This document shows positions 33,354-42,774 of a stretch of 64,000 nucleotides of DNA, one piece after another. The number at the start of each line of letters is the position of its first letter. Position 1 is the first letter of the stretch. The translations under genes were made by a program, and so were the position numbers. The DNA is from Pseudomonadota bacterium (GTDB lineage Bacteria; Pseudomonadota; Alphaproteobacteria; Rhizobiales; Rhizobiaceae): positions 124,001-188,000 of the forward strand of contig JAEYDD010000075.1 of NCBI GenBank assembly GCA_023404095.1. The letters run 5' to 3'. Below the pieces are notes generated by a model. That model was not told the DNA's origin, made no database searches, and was given only the letters and a program-made list of their open reading frames with translations.

Positions 33354-34985
33354 TCAGTGGTGCATGTCCATCTGCTGCTTGTAGCGCTCGTATTCGGTCG
33401 GCAGGATCGTCTGACGTTCGATCATCCGATGGACCCGCGGCGGCTCTGAGCCGCGATGCAGCGCGCGGAGAATATCGCCGTTCTCGGCATCGGCCTGCGT
33501 GCGCCGCTGGTTGTGGCGGACATATTCGATCCATGTCGGCACGTGGTACGTCTCGGTCCAGACGGTCGGGTTTTCCAGGTCGCGCATCAGTGTCCATTGT
33601 CCCGCGCCATCCCGGATGCGGATGCGCCGCCGTTCCGTCATGGCCGTGAGGAAGGCCTGGATGTCCTCTTCGGCGATTTCGTAGTCGATCAGGACGACGA
33701 TGGGGCCGCTACGGGGCTTCAGGTCGAGCGGCAGTTCCGGCTCGCTGAAGCGGTTGAGCGGAGCGAGGTTGAGGGATTCGAACTGCGGCAGACCGTAGCG
33801 CAGACCGAGCGCCCCGCCGACGAGCATGGCGGCTGCCGCCCAGAGCAGCGCATTGGCGGCCCCGTGTCCGTCTGCCACCGCACCCCAGAGCCAGCTGCCG
33901 CCGGCAATGCCGCCGAAGGTGGTGGTCTGGTAAAGCGACAGCGCCCGGGCGACGACCCAGCGTGGCGTCGAAAGCTGCACGGTCGTGTTGAAAAGCGACA
34001 GCGCCAGCACCCAGCAGGAGCCTGCGATGAACAGTGCGGGGCCGGTGATCACGGCGTAGCTGCTTGTTGCCGTGATCGTCGCGGCTGCCGCAAAACCGGC
34101 GAAGGCAAAGCGCACGATCGTCTCGCTGGTAAAGCGCTCGCGCGCCCAGGCGCTGGTCAGCGCGCCGCCGATCGCGCCGACGCCGAAACAGCCGAGCAGG
34201 ATGCCGTATGTCAATGGTCCACCGGCGACCAGATCGCGGGCGACCAGCGGCAGCAGCGCCAGGATGGCGCTGCTCGAGAGACCGAACGCGAAGCCGCGCA
34301 AAAGCACCTTGCCGATGTTGGGCGACATGGACACGTAGCGTAATCCGGCGGAGATCGCCCGGCCGAACGTCTCGCGCGGAAGCGGATTTTCCGGCAGCAC
34401 CGGCTTCCAGCGCAACAGCGCGAAGATGAGGGCGAAATAGCTGCAGGCATTGGCGGCAAAGGCCGCTGCCGCACCGGCTGCCGCCACGATCGCGCCGCCG
34501 ACGGCGGGGCCGACGCTTCGGGTAATGTTGAAGCCCATCGAGTTCAGCGCCACGGCCGCCGGAAGGTCCTCGCGGGGCACCATATCGCCGACCGAGGCCT
34601 GCCATGCCGGGTTGTTAAGGGCCGTCCCGCAGCCGATCAGGAAGGTGAAGAACAGCAGTAGCCACGGCGTGATCAGCCCCCACCAGGCACAGAGCGTCAG
34701 CGTCAGCGACACGACAAGCATGAAGAACTGCGCCGTCAGCATGATGCGGCGACGGTCGAAACTGTCGGCCAGAGCTCCGGAAATCAGCGAAAACAGCATG
34801 ATCGGCAGTGAGGTAGAGGCCTGCACCAGCGCCACCATGTTGGCCGAGCTGGAAATCGACGCCATCATCCACGCAGCGCCCACCGACTGCACCAGGCCGC
34901 CGAAGTTGGAGACCAGGCTCGCCGCCCAGATAAGCCGGAAGGTTTTGTGCCTGAAGGGCGCAAGCGGGGATTTGCGGTCGGGCAC
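33354..34985 (-). CDS. MFS transporter (MFS_3 type) with C-terminal ferredoxin-like domain
   Basis: A 543-residue permease of the enterobactin-exporter-like MFS_3 family (PF05977). About twelve membrane helices span residues 15-400, with the MFS signature DSFDRRRIM between helices 2 and 3. A soluble C-terminal domain of about 125 residues (VLIDYEIAEEDIQAFLTAMTE onward) resembles antibiotic-biosynthesis-monooxygenase folds and occurs in many members. It starts with GTG. The substrate is unknown; it is divergent from rimP. Confidence 0.9.
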   Translation of the reverse strand: MPDRKSPLAPFRHKTFRLIWAASLVSNFGGLVQSVGAAWMMASISSSANMVALVQASTSLPIMLFSLISGALADSFDRRRIMLTAQFFMLVVSLTLTLCAWWGLITPWLLLFFTFLIGCGTALNNPAWQASVGDMVPREDLPAAVALNSMGFNITRSVGPAVGGAIVAAAGAAAAFAANACSYFALIFALLRWKPVLPENPLPRETFGRAISAGLRYVSMSPNIGKVLLRGFAFGLSSSAILALLPLVARDLVAGGPLTYGILLGCFGVGAIGGALTSAWARERFTSETIVRFAFAGFAAAATITATSSYAVITGPALFIAGSCWVLALSLFNTTVQLSTPRWVVARALSLYQTTTFGGIAGGSWLWGAVADGHGAANALLWAAAAMLVGGALGLRYGLPQFESLNLAPLNRFSEPELPLDLKPRSGPIVVLIDYEIAEEDIQAFLTAMTERRRIRIRDGAGQWTLMRDLENPTVWTETYHVPTWIEYVRHNQRRTQADAENGDILRALHRGSEPPRVHRMIERQTILPTEYERYKQQMDMHH

Positions 34986-35110
34986 TGCTCAGTCTCACTG
35001 TTCTTGTTCGTCGTTGCGCGACAGGATAGCGAGGACGCCGCCTGCGGCAAGATGAACCATTTGCGAACGAGGCAATTTTGACAGGCCGGCGGCCTTCCCG
35101 CCGCCCGACC

Positions 35111-35139
35111 TTGCAATCCGGTCCGATCGGGTATATATC
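35111..35139 (+). promoter_or_regulatory. Likely promoter of the rimP-nusA-infB operon
   Basis: TTGCAA (35111-35116), 17 bases, TATATC (35134-35139), inside a TATATATC run. It is the best sigma-70-like element in the gap. Confidence 0.55.
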
Positions 35140-35166
35140 AGGCTCAAATTCTTGATCGGTTTGATG

Positions 35167-35199
35167 AAGAGTGGGCCCTGCGAGGACCCGCTCTTTTTT
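35167..35199 (+). terminator. Terminator/attenuator in the rimP leader
   Basis: GAGTGGG (35169-35175) pairs with CCCGCTC (35187-35193; one G-T pair), extended by A-T pairs, and is followed by a run of T to 35199. It ends no gene, and sits between the promoter and rimP. Confidence 0.75.
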
Positions 35200-35291
35200 A
35201 TTGCCCCGGTCAGGCGCACACTTGACGACGCCCCGTCGTGCCGCGCGGCCTCGATTGCCTGCGGCGCCTTGCCCGGGTGGAGAAAGCGACT

Positions 35292-35879
35292 ATGACTGAA
35301 ATTCAGAACGAACCACGGCTGATCGTTGAGACGGGTCTCGACCGGCGCGTTGCCGACATCATCGAGCCGACGCTCGAGCAATTGGGCTATCGCCTGGTGC
35401 GCGTTCGCATGTCGGCGCAGAACGGCCTGACGATGCAGATCATGTGCGAGCGCAACGACGGCACGATGACGGTCGAGGATTGCGAGGCCGTCTCGATGGC
35501 CGTCTCGCCGGTCCTCGACGTTGAGGATCCGGTCGACAAGGCGTATCATCTCGAGGTTTCGTCGCCGGGTATCGATCGTCCGATGGTCCGCAAGTCGGAT
35601 TTCGCGCGCTGGCAGGGTCATCTCGTCAAGTGCGAGACGTCGATCCTCGTCGATGGTCGCAAACGCTTTCGCGGCAAGATCGTATCCAGCGATGCTGACG
35701 GTTTCACTGTCGAGCGCGATCAGCCGGCCTACGGCGAGGAGCCGACCGTGGTAATCCCATTCTCGGCGCTGGCCGAGGCGAAGCTGATCCTGACCGACGA
35801 TTTGATCCGTGATGCGCTGCGCGCCGACAAGGCCGCCAAGGCGGAAGCGGCGAACCAGAACGGCGAAGACGAAGAGTGA
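35292..35879 (+). CDS. rimP: Ribosome maturation factor RimP
   Basis: Needed for 30S subunit maturation. The 195-residue protein shows the two-domain RimP pattern: LEQLGYRLVRVRM, then TVEDCEAVSMAVSPVLDVEDPV and YHLEVSSPGIDRPMVRKSDFARWQG, with an Sm-like C-terminal domain and a tail rich in Ala, Asp and Glu. It is the first gene of the translation cluster, 126 bases before nusA. Confidence 0.96.
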   Translation: MTEIQNEPRLIVETGLDRRVADIIEPTLEQLGYRLVRVRMSAQNGLTMQIMCERNDGTMTVEDCEAVSMAVSPVLDVEDPVDKAYHLEVSSPGIDRPMVRKSDFARWQGHLVKCETSILVDGRKRFRGKIVSSDADGFTVERDQPAYGEEPTVVIPFSALAEAKLILTDDLIRDALRADKAAKAEAANQNGEDEE

Positions 35880-36005
35880 GCAACGAATGCACCGCGACCA
35901 CAGGGCAGGACCCGGGCAGTTGCGGTGAAGAGGACGGAACCGGAGCGGCGCGCCGCTCCCCATGGCCGGCGGAAGCGTCCGGCGTGACAACGGAGACTTG
36001 AGACA

Positions 36006-37613
36006 ATGGCAGTCAGTGCTAACCGGCTCGAACTTCTGCAGATCGCGGATGCCGTGGCCCGCGAAAAGGTCATCGATCGCGAAATCGTTCTGGCTGCGAT
36101 GGCCGATGCCATCCAGAAGGCCGCCCGTTCGCGGTATGGCTCGGAATCGAACATCCGCGCCGACATCAATTCGAAAACCGGCGAGATCCGCCTGCAGCGC
36201 CTGCTGGAGGTAGTCGAGCACGCCGATGACTATTCGACCCAGATCCCGCTGGAACTGGCACGCGACCGCAACCCGGATGCCAAGCTGGGCGACTTCATCG
36301 CCGACCCGCTGCCGCCGATGGATTTCGGCCGTATCGCTGCCCAGTCGGCCAAGCAGGTGATTGTGCAGAAGGTGCGCGAGGCCGAGCGTGACCGTCAGTT
36401 CGACGAGTACAAGGATCGGGTCGGCGAGATCGTCAACGGCACGGTGAAGCGCGTCGAATACGGCAACGTCATCGTCGATCTCGGCCGCGGCGAAGGCATC
36501 ATCCGCCGCGACGAGATGATCCCGCGCGAGAACATGCGCTACGGCGATCGCGTCCGCGCCTTCGTCTACGACGTCCGTCGCGAACAGCGTGGCCCGCAGA
36601 TCTTCCTGTCGCGCACCCATCCGCAGTTCATGGTGAAGCTGTTCACCATGGAAGTTCCGGAAATCTACGACGGCATCATCCAGATCAAGTCGGTTGCCCG
36701 TGACCCGGGTTCGCGCGCCAAGATCGCCGTCATCTCCAACGACAGCTCGATCGATCCCGTCGGCGCCTGCGTCGGTATGCGCGGTTCGCGCGTCCAGGCC
36801 GTCGTCGGCGAGCTGCAGGGCGAGAAGATCGATATCATTCCGTGGTCGCAGGACCCCGCCTCCTTTATCGTCAACGCCCTTCAGCCGGCGGAAGTCGCCA
36901 AGGTGGTTCTCGACGAGGACGCCGAGCGCATCGAAGTGGTCGTTCCGGACGAGCAGTTGTCGCTTGCGATCGGCCGTCGCGGCCAGAACGTGCGCCTCGC
37001 CTCGCAGCTGACCGGCTGGGACATCGACATTCTCACCGAGCAGGAAGAAAGCGAGCGTCGCCAGAAGGAATTCAACGAACGCACCAATCTCTTCATGGAT
37101 GCGCTGGATGTCGACGAAATGGTCGGCCAGGTGCTCGCCTCCGAAGGCTTCGCCGCCGTCGAGGAACTGGCTTACGTCGATCTCGACGAAATCGCCTCGA
37201 TCGACGGCTTCGATGAGGATACGGCGACCGAGATCCAGACCCGCGCCCGCGAATACCTCGACCGCCTCGAGGCGGAACTGGATGCGAAGCGCAAGGAACT
37301 CGGCGTTGCCGACGAGCTGCGCCAGATCGATGGCCTGACTTCGCAGATGCTGGTCGCGCTCGGCGAGGACGGGATCAAGACCGTCGAGGACTTCGCCGGC
37401 TGCGCCGCCGACGATCTGGTCGGCTGGTCGGAGCGCAAGGACGGCGAGACGAAGAAGTTCGAGGGTCTGTTCTCGAAGTTTGACGTCTCGCGTGCCGAAG
37501 CCGAGGCCATGATCGTTCAGGCGCGTCTGGCCGCAGGCTGGATCACCGAGGCCGATCTCGCCACCGAGGACGCCCCGGTCGAAGTTGTCGAAGGTGCGGA
37601 GCAGGACGCCTGA
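36006..37613 (+). CDS. nusA: Transcription termination/antitermination factor NusA
   Basis: Binds RNA polymerase and nascent RNA to modulate pausing and termination. The 535-residue protein has the N-terminal polymerase-binding domain, an S1 domain (VGEIVNGTVKRVEYGNVIVDLGRGEG), two KH domains (VGACVGMRGSRVQAVVGELQGEKIDI and LAIGRRGQNVRLASQLTGWDIDI), and two helix-hairpin-helix acidic repeats at the C-terminus, the long form typical of proteobacteria. Confidence 0.98.
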   Translation: MAVSANRLELLQIADAVAREKVIDREIVLAAMADAIQKAARSRYGSESNIRADINSKTGEIRLQRLLEVVEHADDYSTQIPLELARDRNPDAKLGDFIADPLPPMDFGRIAAQSAKQVIVQKVREAERDRQFDEYKDRVGEIVNGTVKRVEYGNVIVDLGRGEGIIRRDEMIPRENMRYGDRVRAFVYDVRREQRGPQIFLSRTHPQFMVKLFTMEVPEIYDGIIQIKSVARDPGSRAKIAVISNDSSIDPVGACVGMRGSRVQAVVGELQGEKIDIIPWSQDPASFIVNALQPAEVAKVVLDEDAERIEVVVPDEQLSLAIGRRGQNVRLASQLTGWDIDILTEQEESERRQKEFNERTNLFMDALDVDEMVGQVLASEGFAAVEELAYVDLDEIASIDGFDEDTATEIQTRAREYLDRLEAELDAKRKELGVADELRQIDGLTSQMLVALGEDGIKTVEDFAGCAADDLVGWSERKDGETKKFEGLFSKFDVSRAEAEAMIVQARLAAGWITEADLATEDAPVEVVEGAEQDA

Positions 37614-37767
37614 GCGGAATCTCCCGCAACAACGGTTCCGGGAGCGGCGGTTGAGCGTCGACCCGGAATTGCAAGGTGATGAAAACGATCGAGCATTCCG
37701 CAGCTCTGGGAGCGGCGGAAATGCGACTGGAACGCAGCAGCCGGAGAAGCCGTTGCCCGAGAGCAGA

Positions 37768-38415
37768 ATGAAGGACGAGGGCGAAAACGGCCGCATGTGC
37801 ATCGTGACCCGCGAGAGCGGTGATCCCGAAGCGCTGATCCGGTTCGTCGCCGCGCCCGACGGCAGTGTCGTCGCTGATCTGAAGCGGCAGCTGCCGGGAC
37901 GCGGATGCTGGGTGAAGGCGGAGCGTTCGCTGGTCGAGAAGGCGGTGGCGAAGAAGCTTTTCGCACGCGCGCTGAAGGCCGAGGTGAAGGCTTCGCCGGA
38001 CCTCGGCGCCGAGGTCGAGCGGCTTTTGATGGGGCAGCTTGCGGGGATGATGAATCTTGCCCGCAAGGCCGGTCAGTTCATCACCGGTGGCGCGAACGTC
38101 GACAAGGCGGTGCGCAGCGGTGCGGCGCTGGCGGTGTTCCACGCCACCGATGCGGCGGCCGACGGGGTCAGGAAGATAGATCAGGCGCGGCGGGCTTATA
38201 TGTTTGCCGCCGACGAGGAAAGCGAAATTCCTTCCTACCGCCTGCTTTCGCAGGCCGAAATGGAAGGGCTTTTGGGCCAGAATGCTTTTATCCATGCTTG
38301 CGCGCTTGCAGGGCAGGCGGGTGAGGGTGTAGTGAAGCGCGCAATCATGCTCGAAATGTACCGTGGCGATGGCTCGGGTCGGGCGCAGGGCGACGCTCGC
38401 CAGCCAAAGCGATGA
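37768..38415 (+). CDS. YlxR/DUF448 RNA-binding protein fused to L7Ae-like domain
   Basis: A 215-residue protein with an N-terminal YlxR domain (RMCIVTRESGDPEALIRFVAAPDG, PGRGCWVKA) and a C-terminal ribosomal L7Ae/L30e-like domain (GMMNLARKAGQFITGGANVDKAVRSGAALAVFHATDAA). The family binds RNA and sits between nusA and infB in most bacteria. The start is uncertain: I chose the ATG at 37768, but a TTG at 37651 with GGGAG upstream is possible, and the open frame runs even into the end of nusA. Confidence 0.88.
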   Translation: MKDEGENGRMCIVTRESGDPEALIRFVAAPDGSVVADLKRQLPGRGCWVKAERSLVEKAVAKKLFARALKAEVKASPDLGAEVERLLMGQLAGMMNLARKAGQFITGGANVDKAVRSGAALAVFHATDAAADGVRKIDQARRAYMFAADEESEIPSYRLLSQAEMEGLLGQNAFIHACALAGQAGEGVVKRAIMLEMYRGDGSGRAQGDARQPKR

Positions 38416-38521
38416 CGCGGGTGACCGGCCGAAACCGGCATCAAGCGCGTCGGGCGACAGGAATTGAACGACAGGGTCTGGTGATGCGCATCCGGCCCTG
38501 ATCCAACGGAACGGATACGGA

Positions 38522-41170
38522 ATGACCGACAACAAAGACGACAAGACGATCAGCGTAGCGGGCAAGAAGACGCTGACCCTGAAGCCCTCGGGGGTTCAGC
38601 AGGGTACGGTGCGTCAGGACATGGGCCGTGGCCGCACGAAGGCGGTCGTGGTCGAGACCCGCAAGCGCCGTCCGTCGCGGCCCGAGGACGAACGTCCGCC
38701 GATCCAGCCGGTGACGTCTGCTCCTCGCGTGGCCGAGCAGTCACCCGTGCGCCAGCAGCCGGTTTCGCCGCCCCCGCCGCGCCAGGAGCCGCAGCGGCCG
38801 CGTGTCGGCGTCGTGCTGAACCAGCTTTCTCCGGATGAGATCGAGGCTCGCCGCAGGGCGCTTGCCGATGCGCAGGTGCGTGAGGCCGAGGACGCCCGTC
38901 GTCGTGCCGAGGAAGAAGCCCGCCGCAAGGTCGAGGAAGAAGCTCGCCGCAAGGCCGAGGAAGAGGCCCGAGTTCAGCGCGAGAAGGAAGAAGCCGAGCG
39001 CAAGGCTGCAGCCGAAGCGCGCGGCGAACCCGAGGTCGAGGCCAAGGCTCCCGTCGCGCAGCCGGAAGCGGCGCCTGCGGCTGTTGCACCCCGTCCGGCC
39101 GTTGCCCGGCCCGCCTCACCTTCGGCTCCCGCACCCGCTGGGGCTGTCCGTGGCCGGCGTGAGACGGAAGAGGAAGAGAGCCGTGGCCCGCGTGGCGCTG
39201 GCGCACCAGTTCGCGGCAAGGTCACGCGTCCCGAGCCGGCAAAGGTTCCTGCCCGCCCGAAGGGCGACGAAGGCCGCCGTCAGGGCAAGCTGACGCTGAC
39301 CACTGCTTCGTCCGACGAGGATGGCTCGACGCGCGGTCGCTCGATGGCTGCGATCCGTCGCCGTCAGGAGAAGTTCAAGCGCTCCATGATGCAGGAAACG
39401 CGTGAAAAGATTTCGCGCGAAGTCGTGCTGCCCGAAACCATCACCATTCAGGAATTGTCGCAGCGCATGTCCGAACGCGCCGTCGACGTCATCAAGTTCC
39501 TGATGAAGGAAGGCCAGATGATGAAGCCGGGCGATCTGATCGACGCCGATCTGGCTGAACTCATTGCCGGCGAATTCGGCCACACCGTCAAGCGCGTGTC
39601 GGAATCCGACGTCGAAGAGGGCATCTTCAACGTTGCCGACGACGAGGCCGAGCTGCAGTCACGCCCGCCGATCGTCACGATCATGGGCCACGTCGACCAC
39701 GGCAAGACCTCGCTGCTCGACGCGATCCGCCATGCCAACGTCGTCGCCGGCGAGGCCGGTGGCATCACCCAGCATATCGGCGCCTACCAGGTCGAGCACG
39801 ACGGCAACAAGATCACCTTCATCGACACGCCCGGTCACGCCGCGTTTACGGCGATGCGTGCCCGCGGTGCGCAGGCGACCGACATCGCGATCCTCGTGGT
39901 CGCGGCCGACGACAGCGTGATGCCGCAGACGATCGAGTCCATCAACCATGCCAAGGCTGCGGGCGTTCCGATCATCGTGGCGATCAACAAGATCGACAAG
40001 CCGACGGCCGACCCCCAGCGCGTTCGCACGCAGCTCCTCCAGCACGAGGTGTTCGTCGAATCCATGGGCGGCGAGGTGCTCGACGTCGAGGTGTCGGCGA
40101 AGAACGGCACCAACCTCGACAAGCTGCTCGAAGCGATCCTGCTGCAGTCTGAAATCCTCGATCTCAAAGCCAATCCGAACAGGACGGCCGAAGGCGTCGT
40201 CGTCGAAGCCGAACTCGACCGCGGTCGCGGTGCGGTTGCGACCGTCCTCGTGCAGAAGGGCACGCTGACGCCAGGCCAGATCATCGTCGCCGGCGACCAG
40301 TGGGGCCGCGTGCGCGCGCTTGTTAACGACAAGGGCGAACATGTGAAGTCCGCAGGTCCCTCCCTGCCGGTCGAGGTTCTCGGTCTTTCGGGCACGCCGG
40401 CTGCGGGCGACAAGTTCGCCGTCGTCGAGAACGAAAGCCGCGCCCGCGAGATCTCCGAGTACCGCCAGCGCCTCGCCCGCGAGAAGCAGGTGGCCCGCCA
40501 GTCCGGCTCACGCGGCTCGCTCGAGCAGATGATGACCCAGCTCCAGACCTCCGGCATGAAGGAGTTCCCGCTGGTCATCAAGGGCGACGTGCAGGGTTCG
40601 ATCGAAGCGATCGCCGGTGCGCTGGAAAAGCTCGGAACGGACGAAGTCCGTGCCCGCATCGTCCATTCGGGCGCAGGCGGCATCACCGAGTCCGACATTT
40701 CGCTGGCGGAAGCCTCGAATGCCGCGATCATCGGCTTCAATGTTCGCGCCAATTCGCAGGCCCGCAGCCTCGCCGAGCGCCAGGGAATCGAAATTCGCTA
40801 CTACAACATCATCTACGACCTGGTGGATGACGTGAAGGCTGCGATGTCGGGCCTGCTGTCGCCGGAACGGCGCGAGACCTTCCTCGGCAATGCCGAGATC
40901 CTGGAGGTGTTCAACATCACCAAGGTCGGCAAGGTCGCGGGTTGCCGCGTCACGGAAGGCAAGGTCGAGCGTGGGGCAGGCGTCCGCCTTGTTCGCGACA
41001 ACGTCGTCATCCACGAAGGCAAGCTCAAGACGCTCAAGCGCTTCAAGGACGAAGTCTCCGAAGTGCAGTCCGGCCAGGAATGCGGCATGGCTTTCGAGAA
41101 CTACGAGGACATCCGCGCAGGCGACACCATCGAGTGCTTCCGCGTGGAGCACGTTACGCGCACGCTGTAA
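38522..41170 (+). CDS. infB: Translation initiation factor IF-2
   Basis: The GTPase that places initiator tRNA on the ribosome. The 882-residue protein has a long charged N-terminal region, with Arg/Glu/Ala-rich repeats (EEARRKVEEEARRKAEEEAR) and Pro/Ala linkers, an IF2N domain, then the G domain with GHVDHGKTS (about residue 387), DTPGHAAF and NKIDKP, and the C-terminal fMet-tRNA-binding domains ending with ECFRVEHVTRTL. The length is typical for Rhizobiales. Confidence 0.98.
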   Translation: MTDNKDDKTISVAGKKTLTLKPSGVQQGTVRQDMGRGRTKAVVVETRKRRPSRPEDERPPIQPVTSAPRVAEQSPVRQQPVSPPPPRQEPQRPRVGVVLNQLSPDEIEARRRALADAQVREAEDARRRAEEEARRKVEEEARRKAEEEARVQREKEEAERKAAAEARGEPEVEAKAPVAQPEAAPAAVAPRPAVARPASPSAPAPAGAVRGRRETEEEESRGPRGAGAPVRGKVTRPEPAKVPARPKGDEGRRQGKLTLTTASSDEDGSTRGRSMAAIRRRQEKFKRSMMQETREKISREVVLPETITIQELSQRMSERAVDVIKFLMKEGQMMKPGDLIDADLAELIAGEFGHTVKRVSESDVEEGIFNVADDEAELQSRPPIVTIMGHVDHGKTSLLDAIRHANVVAGEAGGITQHIGAYQVEHDGNKITFIDTPGHAAFTAMRARGAQATDIAILVVAADDSVMPQTIESINHAKAAGVPIIVAINKIDKPTADPQRVRTQLLQHEVFVESMGGEVLDVEVSAKNGTNLDKLLEAILLQSEILDLKANPNRTAEGVVVEAELDRGRGAVATVLVQKGTLTPGQIIVAGDQWGRVRALVNDKGEHVKSAGPSLPVEVLGLSGTPAAGDKFAVVENESRAREISEYRQRLAREKQVARQSGSRGSLEQMMTQLQTSGMKEFPLVIKGDVQGSIEAIAGALEKLGTDEVRARIVHSGAGGITESDISLAEASNAAIIGFNVRANSQARSLAERQGIEIRYYNIIYDLVDDVKAAMSGLLSPERRETFLGNAEILEVFNITKVGKVAGCRVTEGKVERGAGVRLVRDNVVIHEGKLKTLKRFKDEVSEVQSGQECGMAFENYEDIRAGDTIECFRVEHVTRTL

Positions 41171-41242
41171 CGGCTCGTTCAGGCAGTTGTCATGCGGGCG
41201 CCGGAGGGTTTCGGCGCTCGCATTTTTTTGAAGGTAACGACA

Positions 41243-41644
41243 ATGACCAGAGCAACGTCCTCCGCGCCCTCGCAGCGCATGCTGCGCGTCGGCGAACAGG
41301 TTCGCGCTGCGATCACCCAGGTGCTGCAGCGCGGCGAAGTGCGCGATCCGTTGATCGGGAAGACCGTCATTTCCATTTCGGAAGTGCGCATGTCGCCCGA
41401 TCTCAAGCATGCGACGGCCTATGTGACGCCGCTCGGCGTTCCCGATCATGCAGCCGTCATCGACGCGCTGAACCGCAACGCCAAGTTCATCCGCGGCCGA
41501 CTTGGCCCGCAGCTCAGGCAGATGAAGTACATGCCGGACGTGCGCTTCCGCGATGACACGAGCTTCGACAACTACAAGAAGATCGATGAGCTTTTGCGCT
41601 CCCCCGAGGTCGCGCGCGACCTCGACGAAACCGACGAAGAATAA
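41243..41644 (+). CDS. rbfA: Ribosome-binding factor A
   Basis: A 133-residue KH-fold protein that binds the 30S subunit during late 16S rRNA processing. The motifs SQRMLRVGEQVRAAITQVLQRG, ISEVRMSPDLKHATAYV and LRQMKYMPDVRFRDDTSFDN are characteristic. The ATG at 41243 follows GAAGG. It is encoded 72 bases after infB and 12 before truB. Confidence 0.97.
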   Translation: MTRATSSAPSQRMLRVGEQVRAAITQVLQRGEVRDPLIGKTVISISEVRMSPDLKHATAYVTPLGVPDHAAVIDALNRNAKFIRGRLGPQLRQMKYMPDVRFRDDTSFDNYKKIDELLRSPEVARDLDETDEE

Positions 41645-41656
41645 ACAGAAGAAACA

Positions 41657-42592
41657 ATGTCCAGACCCCGCAAACCGAAAGGCCGCCCGATTTCGGGCTG
41701 GCTGATTCTCGACAAGCCGTTCGACTTCGGCTCCACCGAGGCCGTCTCCAAGATCAAGTGGCTGTTCAAGGCGCAGAAGGCCGGGCATGCCGGCACGCTC
41801 GACCCGCTCGCCTCTGGCATGCTGCCGATCGCGCTTGGCGATGCGACGAAGACCGTCCCCTATGTCATGGACGGGCGCAAGATCTACGAATTCACCGTCA
41901 CCTGGGGCGAAGAACGGGCGACCGACGATCTCGAAGGCGACGTGACGCGGTCTTCGGACAGCCGTCCCGCGCCCGAAGCCATCAAGGCCCTGCTGCCCGG
42001 CTACACCGGCGTCATCCAGCAGGTGCCGCCGCAGTTTTCCGCGATCAAGATCGACGGCGAGCGCGCCTACGACATCGCCCGCGACGGCGAGACGGTTGAA
42101 ATCCCCTCGCGCGAGGTCGAGATCCATCGCCTGACCCTTCTGGGCTGCCCCGATGCGAACACTGGAAGGTTCGAGGTGGAGTGCGGCAAGGGCACCTATG
42201 TGCGGGCGCTCGCCCGCGACTTCGGCCGAGACCTCGGCTGCTTCGGCCATGTTTCCGAGCTGCGGCGTACCTATGTGGCGCCCTTCGGCGAGGACACGAT
42301 GGTGCCACTGTCGGCCCTGACGGCGCTGGAAGAGATCGAGGACGAGGCCGAGCGGCTCGCCGCGCTGGACGCATACCTGATCGATACCGGCGAGGCTCTC
42401 TCCAACCTGCCGCAGATCATCATCAACGACGACCAGGCCCATCGCCTGCGCATGGGCAACCCCATCATCCTGCGCGGTCGCGATGCGCCGGTGTCCGCCG
42501 ACGAGGCCTACGCCACGGCGCGCGGAAAGCTGGTGGCGATCGGCGAGATCGGCGGCGGGGAGTTCCGCCCCAAGCGGGTGTTCGCCGGCTAA
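41657..42592 (+). CDS. truB: tRNA pseudouridine(55) synthase
   Basis: Modifies U55 in the T-loop of tRNAs. The 311-residue protein has the catalytic motif GHAGTLDPLASGMLPIALG (Asp49), the RNA-binding RAYDIARDGE and GTYVRALARDFGRDLG blocks, and a C-terminal PUA-like region (IILRGRDAPVSADEAYATARGKLVAIGEI). It is coupled to rbfA by close spacing. Confidence 0.97.
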   Translation: MSRPRKPKGRPISGWLILDKPFDFGSTEAVSKIKWLFKAQKAGHAGTLDPLASGMLPIALGDATKTVPYVMDGRKIYEFTVTWGEERATDDLEGDVTRSSDSRPAPEAIKALLPGYTGVIQQVPPQFSAIKIDGERAYDIARDGETVEIPSREVEIHRLTLLGCPDANTGRFEVECGKGTYVRALARDFGRDLGCFGHVSELRRTYVAPFGEDTMVPLSALTALEEIEDEAERLAALDAYLIDTGEALSNLPQIIINDDQAHRLRMGNPIILRGRDAPVSADEAYATARGKLVAIGEIGGGEFRPKRVFAG

Positions 42593-42774
42593 GGAAATCC
42601 GGGCTGTCGACGGCTTTCGTCGGCGGTCGTTGCCTGGCTGTCGGGCCAAAAGCGCCATTGGCGTCTTGATTTCGAACGCTGTGAGAGGCTCAATAGACCA
42701 ATGTCGCCATGCGGCGGCATCGGTCGTGGCGCAGGCCGGCCGCTTGGCGCTCATGGCAGCAGAGGGGCCATCGG

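Larger units (their letters stand above)
34986..35291 (+). other. rimP leader region with promoter and early terminator
   Basis: 306 bases between divergent genes with no protein gene. It contains a good promoter (35111-35139) and, only about 30 bases after the expected transcript start, a terminator (35167-35199), still 93 bases before the rimP start. This is what an attenuated operon leader, or a very short RNA gene, would look like. Confidence 0.55.

Noticed and set aside
33354..33740. C-terminal domain of the MFS transporter as a new fusion
   Set aside because: This soluble domain is common in the MFS_3 family, so it is not novel.
34995..38066. A 1023-codon open frame on the minus strand, antisense to rimP, nusA and the YlxR gene
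   Set aside because: High-GC shadow frame. Low-complexity Asp/Ala/Arg-rich translation, no domain, and fully antisense to strongly recognised genes.
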